A DNA stretch of 53,499 bases from Pseudohongiella sp. Its GTDB lineage: Bacteria; Pseudomonadota; Gammaproteobacteria; Pseudomonadales; Pseudohongiellaceae. The position numbers and the translations under genes are program-made. The DNA lies in NCBI GenBank assembly GCA_030696315.1, contig JAUYSM010000084.1, forward strand, positions 1 to 53,499, in the 5' to 3' direction. Below are positions 38,306-48,669 of the stretch, in pieces (within the stretch, counting starts at the first letter, position 1; the number at the start of each line of letters is the position of its first letter). The notes under the pieces are model-generated. The model was not told the DNA's origin. It did not search any database and saw only the letters and a program-made list of their open reading frames with translations.

Positions 38306-39493
38306 ATGATGCTCAATGGTATTAAATCTCGTATTTCGCAGATCCAGCGCGACCACCACGCGTTTGGCGATGAGCTCGCGGGCAAATCGTTTAATCGAAT
38401 GTTTATCTTGTCAGTGATTGCGACACTGGTGTCGGCTGCACATATTCCGGTTTTTAGTGCGCTGAGTTTCGAGACAGACATTGAGCAACAATGGCGCCTT
38501 GGGATTGTGGTCTACCATAGCTTCATGTTTTTAATGTGTGCTGCCTTCTGCGTATTGACTCGCCCTGGTCGACAGTTGTCGATCACTGCGCGGCGTCGCA
38601 TCACTAGGGTTCTGCACGGAACGGTGCTATTGGCGGGCGTGGTAGTGACCTCGATTGATCAGCTGGTGACACCCGCAGTCACACCATTTCTGGTGGCATG
38701 CACTGTGGCCGGTGCGTTGTTTATCGTAAACCCCCTGACGGCAGTGCTCATTTATTCCCTGTTGTTTTGCCTTTTTGCCTTGGTTCTACCTCTGACCCAG
38801 ACCAATGAAGCCATCCTGATTTCGAATCTGCTTAATGGACTCACCTCCTGCGGTATCGCTATTGGTTTATCGTGGGTGTTGTGGAAGCAAAATATTCAAG
38901 CGGCGCAACAGCGCGATGTGATTTATCAGCAAAAGGAAGCACTTGAGCTGAGTAACCGTCAGCTCGAGCAACTTGCAACACGCGATGACCTGACCGGGCT
39001 CGCCAACCGCCGTATGCTGCAGATGGTTGCCACAGAAGAACAGTCTCTGATGAATCGCCAGAAAATTCCTGCCTGCTTGTTGTTGCTCGATCTGGATCTT
39101 TTTAAAAACATCAACGACGAGTTGGGTCATCCGGCCGGAGACGAATTGCTGCGTCAACTGGCTGAGTTATTGACTCAAACTGTCCGCGCGTCCGATCGGG
39201 TAGCGCGCTGGGGAGGCGAAGAGTTTGCAATTCTGCTGCGCAACACCGATGCCGATCAAGGCATGCAAGTGGCGGAGAATATTCGTGCGTTTATCGAACA
39301 GCATCGGTTTGAGCTGGCAAATCAGAAAGGCGTGGCCCATGAGGTAGCACTGACCGTCAGTATCGGCGTGGCGCGCTTGGATGCAACTGCGGAGGATATG
39401 CTGGATCATGCCTATCGGGAGGCTGATTTGGCGTTGTATGCGGCAAAGGCCGGTGGTCGAAATCGAGTCGTTTTGCGCGCGAGTGCTGCCTGA
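38306..39493 (+). CDS. membrane-bound diguanylate cyclase (GGDEF)
   Basis: 395 residues from ATG 38306 (or the next ATG, 38309). The longer reading frame to 38237 begins inside the palindromic repeat and is unlikely. The N-terminal half has about six hydrophobic segments (residues 30-190) without a recognised sensor name. A short coiled linker leads to a GGDEF domain: TRDDLTGLANRRML, then the active site RWGGEEFAILL, and SIGVARL near the end. The GGEEF motif and metal-binding Asp (LLDLDLFKNIND) are intact, so it should make c-di-GMP. No RxxD inhibitory site is evident five residues upstream. Its last codons are part of an imperfect inverted repeat. Confidence 0.9.
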   Translation: MMLNGIKSRISQIQRDHHAFGDELAGKSFNRMFILSVIATLVSAAHIPVFSALSFETDIEQQWRLGIVVYHSFMFLMCAAFCVLTRPGRQLSITARRRITRVLHGTVLLAGVVVTSIDQLVTPAVTPFLVACTVAGALFIVNPLTAVLIYSLLFCLFALVLPLTQTNEAILISNLLNGLTSCGIAIGLSWVLWKQNIQAAQQRDVIYQQKEALELSNRQLEQLATRDDLTGLANRRMLQMVATEEQSLMNRQKIPACLLLLDLDLFKNINDELGHPAGDELLRQLAELLTQTVRASDRVARWGGEEFAILLRNTDADQGMQVAENIRAFIEQHRFELANQKGVAHEVALTVSIGVARLDATAEDMLDHAYREADLALYAAKAGGRNRVVLRASAA

Positions 39494-39650
39494 GTAAGGG
39501 GCCGTGAGGTTGGTGCTTATCGCACTCAGCGCAGCGGGTGGTTCCTCAGGACGACGCCTTTGGCGTCTTTATTGTCCTTCGCTCACCACCCGCTGCGCTG
39601 AGTGCTCATTCAAAACCTGAGACGGCCCCTTACTCAGGCGTGCGCTCGCG
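39478..39650. repeat. outer inverted repeat formed from the 3' end of the diguanylate cyclase gene
   Basis: Bases 39478-39505 (last codons, stop codon and 12 bases beyond) are inverted at 39622-39650. Twenty-six of 29 aligned columns match, including 18 consecutive bases around the stop, such as CTGAGTAAGGGGCCGT. Palindromic element C lies between the two arms. Confidence 0.85.
39522..39605 (-). repeat. palindromic intergenic element, copy C
   Basis: Perfect 20-bp arms (39522-39541, GCACTCAGCGCAGCGGGTGG, and 39586-39605) enclose a 44-base core. On the minus strand the core begins TGAGCGAAGGACAATAAA, has the GACGCC/GGCGTC inner hairpin, and ends GTCCTGAGGAA. It follows the diguanylate cyclase gene in the same relative sense as the other copies. 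Confidence 0.9.
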
Positions 39651-39655
39651 GCTAC

Positions 39656-39820
39656 GGATGCGATGCCGGCGCGTGGGGCTGGCACTGTCAATCGATGCCG
39701 CAGGCGGAGCGGGACATGAGCGAGCAATAATCAGGCGCGCAGCGCCATTGCGAGGAATGTCCCGCTCCGCCTGCGGCTATCCAGATATACAATCAAGCCC
39801 CACGCGCCGGCAGCACATCC
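39656..39820. repeat. outer inverted repeat formed from the 3' end of the DAHP synthase gene
   Basis: Bases 39796-39820 are the last sense codons of the minus-strand DAHP synthase gene. They are inverted at 39656-39680 with 23 of 25 matches, 15 of them consecutive (CCGGCGCGTGGGGCT). Palindromic element D lies between the arms. Five bases separate the left arm from the neighbouring outer repeat of the diguanylate cyclase side. Confidence 0.87.
39697..39777 (+). repeat. palindromic intergenic element, copy D
   Basis: Perfect 21-bp arms (39697-39717 and 39757-39777) enclose a core from TGAGCGAGCAATAATCAGG to CATTGCGAGGAA on the plus strand. The inner hairpin is the GCGC type also found in copy B. 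It follows the DAHP synthase gene (minus strand), again with the core in the same sense relative to that gene. Confidence 0.9.
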
Positions 39821-40866
39821 TTCAATTTCGCGGCCATCTCACGAATGCTACGCTCAGTCTCCGCCCAATCAATACAGGCATCCGTCACAGACACACCGTA
39901 CTTGAGATCACACAGATCCTTTGGAATCTTCTGATTACCAAAATTGATATTGCTCTCCAGCATCACCCCCACAATCGACTGATTACCCTCCAGAATCTGA
40001 TGTGATACATCCTTTAATACCAAGGACTGAATCATCGGATCCTTGTTGGAGTTGGCGTGGCTGCAATCGATCATGATGTTAGTGCTGACACCGCCTTTAC
40101 GCAGCGCATCTTCTGTTTGTGCGACGTGTACAGAATCGTAGTTTGGACCTGCGCTACCACCGCGCAGGACGACGTGCGCATAGGGGTTGCCTTTGGTGCG
40201 CACAACCGCCACCTGACCTTCCTTGTTAATGCCGAGGAAACGGTGCGGATTGTTGACCGACTGCATGGCGTTCACCGCCACCATCAATCCACCATCGGTA
40301 CCGTTTTTAAAACCCACTGCTGACGACAGGCCACTGGACATTTCACGGTGTGTCTGCGATTCAGTGGTACGCGCGCCGATGGCAGACCAGGCAATCATAT
40401 CCTGCAAGTACTGCGGCGAAATTGGGTCAAGCGCTTCGGTTGAGGCAGGAAGTCCCATGGAGACGATGTCCAAAAGCAACTTGCGACCGATGCGTAAGCC
40501 ATCCTGAATGCGGAACGTATCATCCATATACGGGTCGTTGATCAGCCCTTTCCAGCCGATGGAGGTACGCGGCTTTTCAAAATACACGCGCATGACCAGA
40601 TACAAGGTGTCTTTGACTTCATCCGCCAAGACTTTCAGACGCTCAGCATACTCAATGGCGGCCTTGGTATCGTGGATAGAGCAGGGCCCCACCACCACAA
40701 AAAGTCGCGGGTCCTTGCGATCCAGAATGTTAAAAATTGTCTGCCGTGCATCACGCACAGACTCCAGCGCCACGCCATCCAATGGCAGTTCAGCTTTTAA
40801 CTGAGCCGGCGTCAGTAAAGTCTCGATAGACTCGATGTTCAGATCATCAGCTTTTAAATCAATCAT
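39793..40866 (-). CDS. 3-deoxy-7-phosphoheptulonate synthase, class I
   Basis: Condenses phosphoenolpyruvate and erythrose 4-phosphate in the first step of aromatic amino acid synthesis. 357 residues from ATG 40866; the TTG just upstream is not needed. Class I blocks are clear: VVGPCSIHDTKAAIEYAERL, MRVYFEKPRTSIGWKGLINDP, IGARTTESQTHREMSSGLS, GFKNGTDG and RGGSAGPNYDS. It is one of the AroF/AroG/AroH isoenzymes; which feedback amino acid it senses cannot be read by inspection. Its last codons form one arm of an inverted repeat around palindromic element D. Confidence 0.95.
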   Translation of the reverse strand: MIDLKADDLNIESIETLLTPAQLKAELPLDGVALESVRDARQTIFNILDRKDPRLFVVVGPCSIHDTKAAIEYAERLKVLADEVKDTLYLVMRVYFEKPRTSIGWKGLINDPYMDDTFRIQDGLRIGRKLLLDIVSMGLPASTEALDPISPQYLQDMIAWSAIGARTTESQTHREMSSGLSSAVGFKNGTDGGLMVAVNAMQSVNNPHRFLGINKEGQVAVVRTKGNPYAHVVLRGGSAGPNYDSVHVAQTEDALRKGGVSTNIMIDCSHANSNKDPMIQSLVLKDVSHQILEGNQSIVGVMLESNINFGNQKIPKDLCDLKYGVSVTDACIDWAETERSIREMAAKLKDVLPARGA

Positions 40867-40913
40867 CAATCACTCTCTAGATTCAATTCTTATGGCTATA
40901 GTTACCCTGGGCC

Positions 40914-43211
<2,298 letters not shown>

Positions 43212-44564
43212 ATGGGACGATTTACCCGCACGATAGTTCTCGCGGCAGGACTGCTTGTTTGCGTAAAACCAGTATTTGCTGACGATTTGGTGAGCATTCT
43301 TGAACTGGCCATGCGCAATGACCCCGCACTGCGTCAAGCACAAGCCCAGCTCAATTCCGGGCAACAACAGGTACGACTGGCGCGCGCAAGCCTGATGCCA
43401 CAGGCAAGTGCCAGCCTTTCTGAACAGCGACAATCTACTGGCCCCGAAGGCACCATCAGTTTTACCGATCTGGATGCCAGCACCCGTCGCTACAACGTCA
43501 GCGTTCAGCAAGCATTGCTGAATATGAATTCCTGGTACAGCTATCAAGGTGCCAAGGAAGCCGATCAGGCACGTTTTTACAACTTTGCTGCGCAAGAGCA
43601 GGAATTGATCATTCGTGTCGCAACAGCCTACTTTACCGTGCTGCGCGCCATCGACGATCTGAGCACGCGCAGGCAGGAAGAAGAAGCCGCCATGCGCCAG
43701 TTTGAACGAACCCGCCAGCGTGAAGAGGTTGGTCTGGTTGCTATTACTGAGGTTTACGAATCTCAGGCTGCGTACGATCTGGCCCGAAATAACACCATTC
43801 TGGCTGAGGACGCCCTGTCATCCAGCTATGAAGCGCTGGAAGCAATTACCGGCCAGCCACATCCCAATCTTGAAATTCTGCGGGCTGACTTTCCAATCAC
43901 CCCGGCGGATGGCGACATGGACACTTGGGTTCAGGAAGCTTTGAACAGCAATCCACAACTGCTGGCGGCGCGTTACAGCGTGGAGGCTCAGGCCAAGACG
44001 GTGCAGGCTCGTCGTGCTGAGCATCTGCCAACCATCGGCTTGCAAAGCAGCTACTCGAATACCGACTCGAACTCCGGTCAGGGTGCTGATGGTAGTGTGC
44101 GCTCAACTGGTGTCATTGAGGGATTTAGCGTCGCGGTTCAGGTCACCATCCCCTTGTACTCCGGTCATGCTGTCACTGCCCGTCGCAGCCAGGCAGAATA
44201 TGATCTGGTTGCGCAACAGGAACAAGCGAGCCTGATCCGTCGCCAGACCACTCAAAATATCCGCAATGCGTTTCGCCGCGTGAATACAGATGCCCTGGTG
44301 ATAGCACAGCGCCAGCAGGCAATTGTGTCTGCGCAATCAGCGCTGAATGCAATTGAAGCCGGTTATGAAGTCGGTACGCGCAATGTTGTTGACGTTGTGC
44401 AGGCGCGCCAGCAATTGTTCGTGGCTCTGCGTAACTACTCAGATGCCCGATACAACTACGTGGTCGATACACTGCAACTCAAGCGCACCGCCGGTGTGCT
44501 CACGCCGCAGGACATTATTGATCTGAATGAGTGGCTGGCCGCTGAGCCGGTTACTGCGCAGTAA
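43212..44564 (+). CDS. tolC: TolC-family outer-membrane channel protein
   Basis: 450 residues from ATG 43212 (AGGA upstream). The signal peptide is about residues 1-23 (ending PVFA). The duplicated TolC repeat is visible as two halves, each with helical barrel and strand pairs: DDLVSILELAMRNDPALRQAQAQL begins the first, DTWVQEALNSNPQLLAARYSVEAQAKTVQARRAEHLPTIGL the second. It is the outer-membrane exit duct of type I secretion and drug efflux systems. No efflux pump gene adjoins it. A palindrome follows the stop. Confidence 0.93.
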   Translation: MGRFTRTIVLAAGLLVCVKPVFADDLVSILELAMRNDPALRQAQAQLNSGQQQVRLARASLMPQASASLSEQRQSTGPEGTISFTDLDASTRRYNVSVQQALLNMNSWYSYQGAKEADQARFYNFAAQEQELIIRVATAYFTVLRAIDDLSTRRQEEEAAMRQFERTRQREEVGLVAITEVYESQAAYDLARNNTILAEDALSSSYEALEAITGQPHPNLEILRADFPITPADGDMDTWVQEALNSNPQLLAARYSVEAQAKTVQARRAEHLPTIGLQSSYSNTDSNSGQGADGSVRSTGVIEGFSVAVQVTIPLYSGHAVTARRSQAEYDLVAQQEQASLIRRQTTQNIRNAFRRVNTDALVIAQRQQAIVSAQSALNAIEAGYEVGTRNVVDVVQARQQLFVALRNYSDARYNYVVDTLQLKRTAGVLTPQDIIDLNEWLAAEPVTAQ

Positions 44565-44575
44565 TAGTGGCTACT

Positions 44576-44633
44576 GGGGACGGAGGCGTACGCCTCCGTC
44601 CCCTTCTAACCTGAGGCGTACGCCTCCGTCCCC
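44576..44633. repeat. GC-rich palindrome with a repeated half, between tolC and hemH
   Basis: A perfect 28-bp palindrome (44576-44603) is built on the centre GAGGCGTACGCCTC with GGGGACG and CGTCCCC outside. Its right 21 bases occur again 30 bp on (44613-44633), each followed by a T-rich stretch. Located between convergent tolC and hemH, it may act as a bidirectional terminator. It is unrelated to the TGAGCGA-core family. Confidence 0.85.
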
Positions 44634-44646
44634 TTTTACTTTTAAC

Positions 44647-45726
44647 CTACTTTTCCGCACCCAAGGCCATCGCGCGCGCCTGACGCTGAGTATCCACCTC
44701 AGCTGGTTGCCAGCCTTGCATATTTGACTGCAACAAATCCGCAAGCGCAGAAATATGTTCGGGCCTGTCGTTCAGTGCGCTGATGTACTCGTAACGCTCC
44801 CCGCCCGCATGCAAGAAATATTCTTTGTTTTCCTCGCCAATTTCTTCGATGGTTTCAAGACAATCGGCTGAGAAGCCCGGACAAAAAACCTGCACTGACT
44901 TTACGCCTTGGGCAGGAAATGCCTTCAGCGTGTGATCGGTGTAGGGTTTCAGCCACTCCTCGCGACCAAAACGGGATTGGAATGTGGTGATGTATTCATC
45001 AGTCGTCAGCCCGAGTTCCTCTGCAATCAGTCGCGAGGTTTTGTAACACTCACAGTGATAGGGGTCACCGTTGAGCAAATAGCGTTTGGGGATGCCGTGA
45101 AAGGAAAACATCAGTTTGTCCGCACGGCCATGTGCCTGCCAATGCTCCCTGATTCGAATGGCTGATGCTTTGATAAACGGGGCGTAGTCGTGATAGTGAT
45201 TCACAAAGCGCAACTCCGGCATCCAGCGACGCTTGGTAAAGTCCGCACTGATGGCATCAAAGGTAGACGCGGTTGTGGATGCTGAATACTGCGGATACAA
45301 GGGCAGCACCAGTAATTTGCCAACCCCCTGATCAAACATATTCTGTAATACCGATGGAATCGATGGATTGCCGTAACGCATGGCAAAATCTACAACCACG
45401 TTGTCATGCCCGCGCGCTTTCAACTCTGCTCTCAGTGCGTCAGCCTGATGACGGGTGTGGAACAACAAGGGCGAGCCTTCGTCGGTGAACACGGTTGCGT
45501 AGGACTTGGCAGACCGACTGGGCCGTATATTCAGAATTACCAGATTCAGAATCAACCACCAGATAGGCCGCGGCGTTTCCACCACGCGCGGATCCCATAA
45601 AAACTCTTTGAGATAACGGCGTAATGCCGCTGGTGTCGGCGCATCCGGTGTACCAAGATTGGTGATTAACACACCAATCTTTTCAGTCTGCTGGTGAGTG
45701 TATTTGGGGCTGCCCTTAAACGTCAT
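44647..45726 (-). CDS. hemH: ferrochelatase
   Basis: Inserts ferrous iron into protoporphyrin IX, the last step of heme synthesis. 359 residues. Diagnostic parts: GVLITNLGTPDAPTPAALRRYLKEFLWDPRVVE at the N-terminus, PLYPQYSASTTAST, the catalytic His in MFSFHGIPKRYL, and VQVFCPGFSADCLETIEEI with the conserved Glu. The C-terminal extension ends the protein without a membrane anchor. It is convergent with tolC and follows, on the same strand, the small membrane protein gene. Confidence 0.95.
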   Translation of the reverse strand: MTFKGSPKYTHQQTEKIGVLITNLGTPDAPTPAALRRYLKEFLWDPRVVETPRPIWWLILNLVILNIRPSRSAKSYATVFTDEGSPLLFHTRHQADALRAELKARGHDNVVVDFAMRYGNPSIPSVLQNMFDQGVGKLLVLPLYPQYSASTTASTFDAISADFTKRRWMPELRFVNHYHDYAPFIKASAIRIREHWQAHGRADKLMFSFHGIPKRYLLNGDPYHCECYKTSRLIAEELGLTTDEYITTFQSRFGREEWLKPYTDHTLKAFPAQGVKSVQVFCPGFSADCLETIEEIGEENKEYFLHAGGERYEYISALNDRPEHISALADLLQSNMQGWQPAEVDTQRQARAMALGAEK

Positions 45727-45758
45727 GTGTTGTCCTGTTACTGCTATTTAAATGTTAG

Positions 45759-46214
45759 TTAATTGCCTGAGTCGTTTGCTGCCCGGCGTCGCATACCGGC
45801 TTTGGCACCCAGCGTCCCCACATAAAACTGTGGCACAGACAGCACGGTCACGTAGATCATGGCGACGGGCAACATGTGGCCTGCACCAAAAAAAATGGAA
45901 GAGAACACTTGCCCGAGCATCATGCTCAGGGTCCAGCGCCAAGCTCGTACAGGATACGCTCTGGCCAGCAGATAGATCACGAGGCACATCAACGGCAAGC
46001 CAAAAATATAATATCCAATAGAGGCCCAGGCGACGGGCACCTCTGATGTCAGTGAAACACCAGACGCCAATGACACGCCGCTCGATACAATAAAACCGGT
46101 CACTGCAGCAAACAGATGCACCGGGTTCTCTCCCGATCTCAAGGTGCGTAGCGTGTTCCTTACAAATCCGTTGCTCGATGTTTCGGTCTGCTGATCCGGC
46201 TCATTGTTATTCAT
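45759..46214 (-). CDS. membrane protein of unknown family
   Basis: 151 residues from ATG 46214. A polar N-terminal tail (to about residue 30) is followed by four hydrophobic segments: HLFAAVTGFIVSSGVSLASGV, VAWASIGYYIFGLPLMCLVIYLLA, TLSMMLGQVFSSIFFGAGHMLPVAMI and VTVLSVPQFYVG. I do not recognise the family. The gene starts four bases after the stop of the heme-site lipoprotein, so the two probably act together. No catalytic motif is visible. Confidence 0.7.
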   Translation of the reverse strand: MNNNEPDQQTETSSNGFVRNTLRTLRSGENPVHLFAAVTGFIVSSGVSLASGVSLTSEVPVAWASIGYYIFGLPLMCLVIYLLARAYPVRAWRWTLSMMLGQVFSSIFFGAGHMLPVAMIYVTVLSVPQFYVGTLGAKAGMRRRAANDSGN

Positions 46215-46218
46215 TTTT

Positions 46219-46797
46219 TTATCTCGGGTCTGTTGGTGAACGCAAGCTGATCGCTCCACGAATTTGTCCCGCCAGATAACCGGTTGCCATGTCATCAGGA
46301 TAGTGGCGGGCCAAGGCTTCGCTGACGTCTGCTGCGATGTCGGTTCCGTGACAGGTCAGACATAGCGGACCCGCAGGCTGGGCCTGCATGTAACGAAACT
46401 CACCGGCAACTACTTCGGCATAGTTGATTTGCGCTGCCGGTTCGCCTGCCAACTGCCGTTGATCAAAGGCTTGCAAGACGCTGGTTTCCCAGGCATCAGG
46501 CGTTGCCAATGCGCCATTACGGGTTTTTAAACTGACGCGCTTGACCTGCCAGCCACTTTGCTCGCTCAGGGTCTGTGCAATCGCCGGCGCCTGAACCGCA
46601 CACACTTCAATACCATTGACTGGACCGCCGGCCTGAATGGCCTGCTGCAAGGTGGGTAACAAAGTACCTACAAACTGCGCAGCCAGCTCAGCGCCTTGCG
46701 CGCGCAAGGCTTCCTCATCAAGCGGTGGTACTGGCTCTGCGTCACTGCAGGCTACTAACAATATTGCCAGGCAACCAAGATAGCGTGTGTGGTTCAT
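46219..46797 (-). CDS. lipoprotein with DUF3365 (Tll0287-like) heme-binding domain
   Basis: 192 residues. The N-terminus is a lipoprotein signal (LAILLVACSDAE, lipobox LVAC with Cys at about 17). The mature protein has the DUF3365 pattern: GIEVCAVQAPAIAQTLSEQSGWQVKRVSLKTRNGALATPDAWE, and later GPLCLTCHGTDI with a CxxCH c-type heme site. Such proteins are periplasmic cytochrome-like sensors or electron carriers. The single heme motif suggests one heme. It is encoded ahead of the small membrane protein, just after metY, on the same strand. Ferrochelatase lies two genes on. Confidence 0.85.
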   Translation of the reverse strand: MNHTRYLGCLAILLVACSDAEPVPPLDEEALRAQGAELAAQFVGTLLPTLQQAIQAGGPVNGIEVCAVQAPAIAQTLSEQSGWQVKRVSLKTRNGALATPDAWETSVLQAFDQRQLAGEPAAQINYAEVVAGEFRYMQAQPAGPLCLTCHGTDIAADVSEALARHYPDDMATGYLAGQIRGAISLRSPTDPR

Positions 46798-46817
46798 GCT
46801 GTATTTCCTTTGGGTGT

Positions 46818-48104
46818 TTAAACCTTGTCGAGCGCTTGCGTGATGTCGGCGATGATATCGTCTATATGCTCGATACCGATTGATAAACGTACAAGATCCT
46901 CACTGACTCCGGCCTTGGCCAGCTCAACAGGACTTAACTGGCGGTGCGTAGTAGTCGCCGGGTGACAGGCCAGGGATTTGGCATCCCCAATATTCACCAG
47001 ACGCAGAATCATCTGTAAGGCGTCAATAAACGTCGCACCCGCTTCTTTTGATGTTTTGCCGGCGCTGGATTTAATACCAAAACTTAAAATGCCGGATGCA
47101 TGACCCGAGCAGATTTTTTTGCACAGTGCGTTGTAGGGACTTTCCGGCAAAGCAGCATAGTTCACCCACGATACTTTGGGGTGATTTTTCAGGAAACTCG
47201 CAACAGCCAGCGCGTTCTGGCAATGGCGCTCGATGCGCAGCCCCAGCGTTTCCAGCCCTTGCAGGATGAGGAATGCACTGTGAGGCGACAACGCTGCGCC
47301 AGTATTTCGCAAAGGCACAACCCGGCAACGACCAATATAAGCCGCAGGCCCCAAGGCAGCGGTATAAACCACGCCGTGATACGACGGATCAGGCTCATTG
47401 AGCATTGGAAAGCGTGTTTTGTTTGCTACCCAGTCAAAGCGGCCCGAGTCAATGATCACGCCACCCACTGTTGTGCCATGACCACCTATGTACTTGGTCA
47501 GTGAGTGCACAACAATATCAGCACCTTGATCAAGGGCGCGGCAGAGATATGGCGTGGCGACTGTGTTGTCGACAATCAGCGGAACGCCATGGCGATGGGC
47601 TATTTCTCCCAGTTTTTGCAGGTCAACTACATTGCCCGCCGGATTGCCAATCGACTCGCAAAACAATGCTCTGGTCTTATCATCAATGAGTTTCTCGAGC
47701 CCTTCGTAGTCGTCAAATGACGCCATGCGCACCTCAACACCCTGCGTTGGCAAGGTATGCGCAAACAGGTTGTAGGTGCCGCCATATAACTGACTGGTAC
47801 TGACAATATTGTCACCCGTACGGGTGATACATTGAATGGCGTATGTGATTGCAGCCATGCCTGAGGCCAGTGCCAAGGCGCCGATACCACCTTCCATTTC
47901 TGCCAAGCGCTGTTCAAGCACCGCCGTTGTGGGGTTCATGATACGCGTATAAATATTGCCCGCCACCTTGAGGTCAAACAAATCTGCGCCGTGCTGGGTA
48001 TTGTCAAAGGTGTATGACGTGGTCTGATAGATGGGTACCGCGGCCGCTTTGGTTGTGGCCTCAGATGTGTATCCGTGGTGCAGGGCCAGTGATTCAAGTT
48101 TCAT
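46818..48104 (-). CDS. metY: O-acetylhomoserine aminocarboxypropyltransferase
   Basis: PLP enzyme of the Cys/Met metabolism family that makes homocysteine from O-acetylhomoserine and sulfide. Start is ATG 48104, placed by GAGGAG 6 bases upstream; the ATG at 48110 sits directly on that site. The PLP lysine is in VHSLTKYIGGHGTTVGGVII. MKLESLALHHGYTSEATTKAAAVPIYQTTSYTFDNTQHGADLFDL is typical of the O-acetyl type. 428 residues. It is the first gene of a minus-strand run that continues through the lipoprotein and membrane protein toward hemH. Confidence 0.93.
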   Translation of the reverse strand: MKLESLALHHGYTSEATTKAAAVPIYQTTSYTFDNTQHGADLFDLKVAGNIYTRIMNPTTAVLEQRLAEMEGGIGALALASGMAAITYAIQCITRTGDNIVSTSQLYGGTYNLFAHTLPTQGVEVRMASFDDYEGLEKLIDDKTRALFCESIGNPAGNVVDLQKLGEIAHRHGVPLIVDNTVATPYLCRALDQGADIVVHSLTKYIGGHGTTVGGVIIDSGRFDWVANKTRFPMLNEPDPSYHGVVYTAALGPAAYIGRCRVVPLRNTGAALSPHSAFLILQGLETLGLRIERHCQNALAVASFLKNHPKVSWVNYAALPESPYNALCKKICSGHASGILSFGIKSSAGKTSKEAGATFIDALQMILRLVNIGDAKSLACHPATTTHRQLSPVELAKAGVSEDLVRLSIGIEHIDDIIADITQALDKV

Positions 48105-48144
48105 AGTCATCTCCTCGTTTTCTGTTTCTTGGGCCAGTCCGATT

Positions 48145-48645
48145 TTACCCGGCCAACCAGTTATTTACGCCCATTCCGACCAACCATGACAAAATCATCA
48201 CCAGCGTAGCAATGCCGAGATGTTCAGCCACAACAGACCAGCACGGCTCTTTTTGTTGTTTTGCGATAAAAATACTCAGTATGGTTAACACAATGGCCCC
48301 CCATACCAGACAGGCAATAACCGCGTGCTGTAAAGGCAGCAACAACAAGGGCAGTACAAACGTTGATGCCATCACAAACTTGGTGACAAATGTAGCCATG
48401 GTCGCCAGCCAGACACTTCTGCTGGTGCTGTCGGGGCGCGCCTCTTCTGACAAATGGATACCAAACGCGTCTGACATGGAATCGGAAACAGCGATGACCA
48501 GAATGCCACCCATCACGGCTGCCAGTGATTCTGTGCCTGCAAACAAGCCCACTATCAAACCTAATGTTGTAATGACACCCGATCCGGTGCCAAAAAACAC
48601 ACCTGTCAACACGCCACGCAAACGCGCTTGTGATTGATCTGTCAT
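48145..48645 (-). CDS. VIT1/CCC1-like small membrane protein
   Basis: 166 residues with five hydrophobic segments. The stretch GVITTLGLIVGLFAGTESLAAVMGGILVIAVSDSMSDAFGIHLSEE resembles the first part of VIT1/CCC1-type iron and manganese transporters. The second half is shorter than in full members, and the cytoplasmic metal-binding domain is missing. A role in metal transport is therefore an inference from partial similarity. Start has AGGA upstream. It is placed between metY and DUF486 on the same strand. Confidence 0.6.
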   Translation of the reverse strand: MTDQSQARLRGVLTGVFFGTGSGVITTLGLIVGLFAGTESLAAVMGGILVIAVSDSMSDAFGIHLSEEARPDSTSRSVWLATMATFVTKFVMASTFVLPLLLLPLQHAVIACLVWGAIVLTILSIFIAKQQKEPCWSVVAEHLGIATLVMILSWLVGMGVNNWLAG

Positions 48646-48669
48646 AGTAAATGTCCTTTTAGTGCAGCG

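Noticed and set aside
39538-40005. Small ORFs translated from the palindromic cores (similar peptides at 27.5, 38.1 and 39.5 kb)
   Set aside because: The similar peptides arise because the repeat core is conserved as DNA; there is no ribosome binding site and the frames run into unrelated genes.
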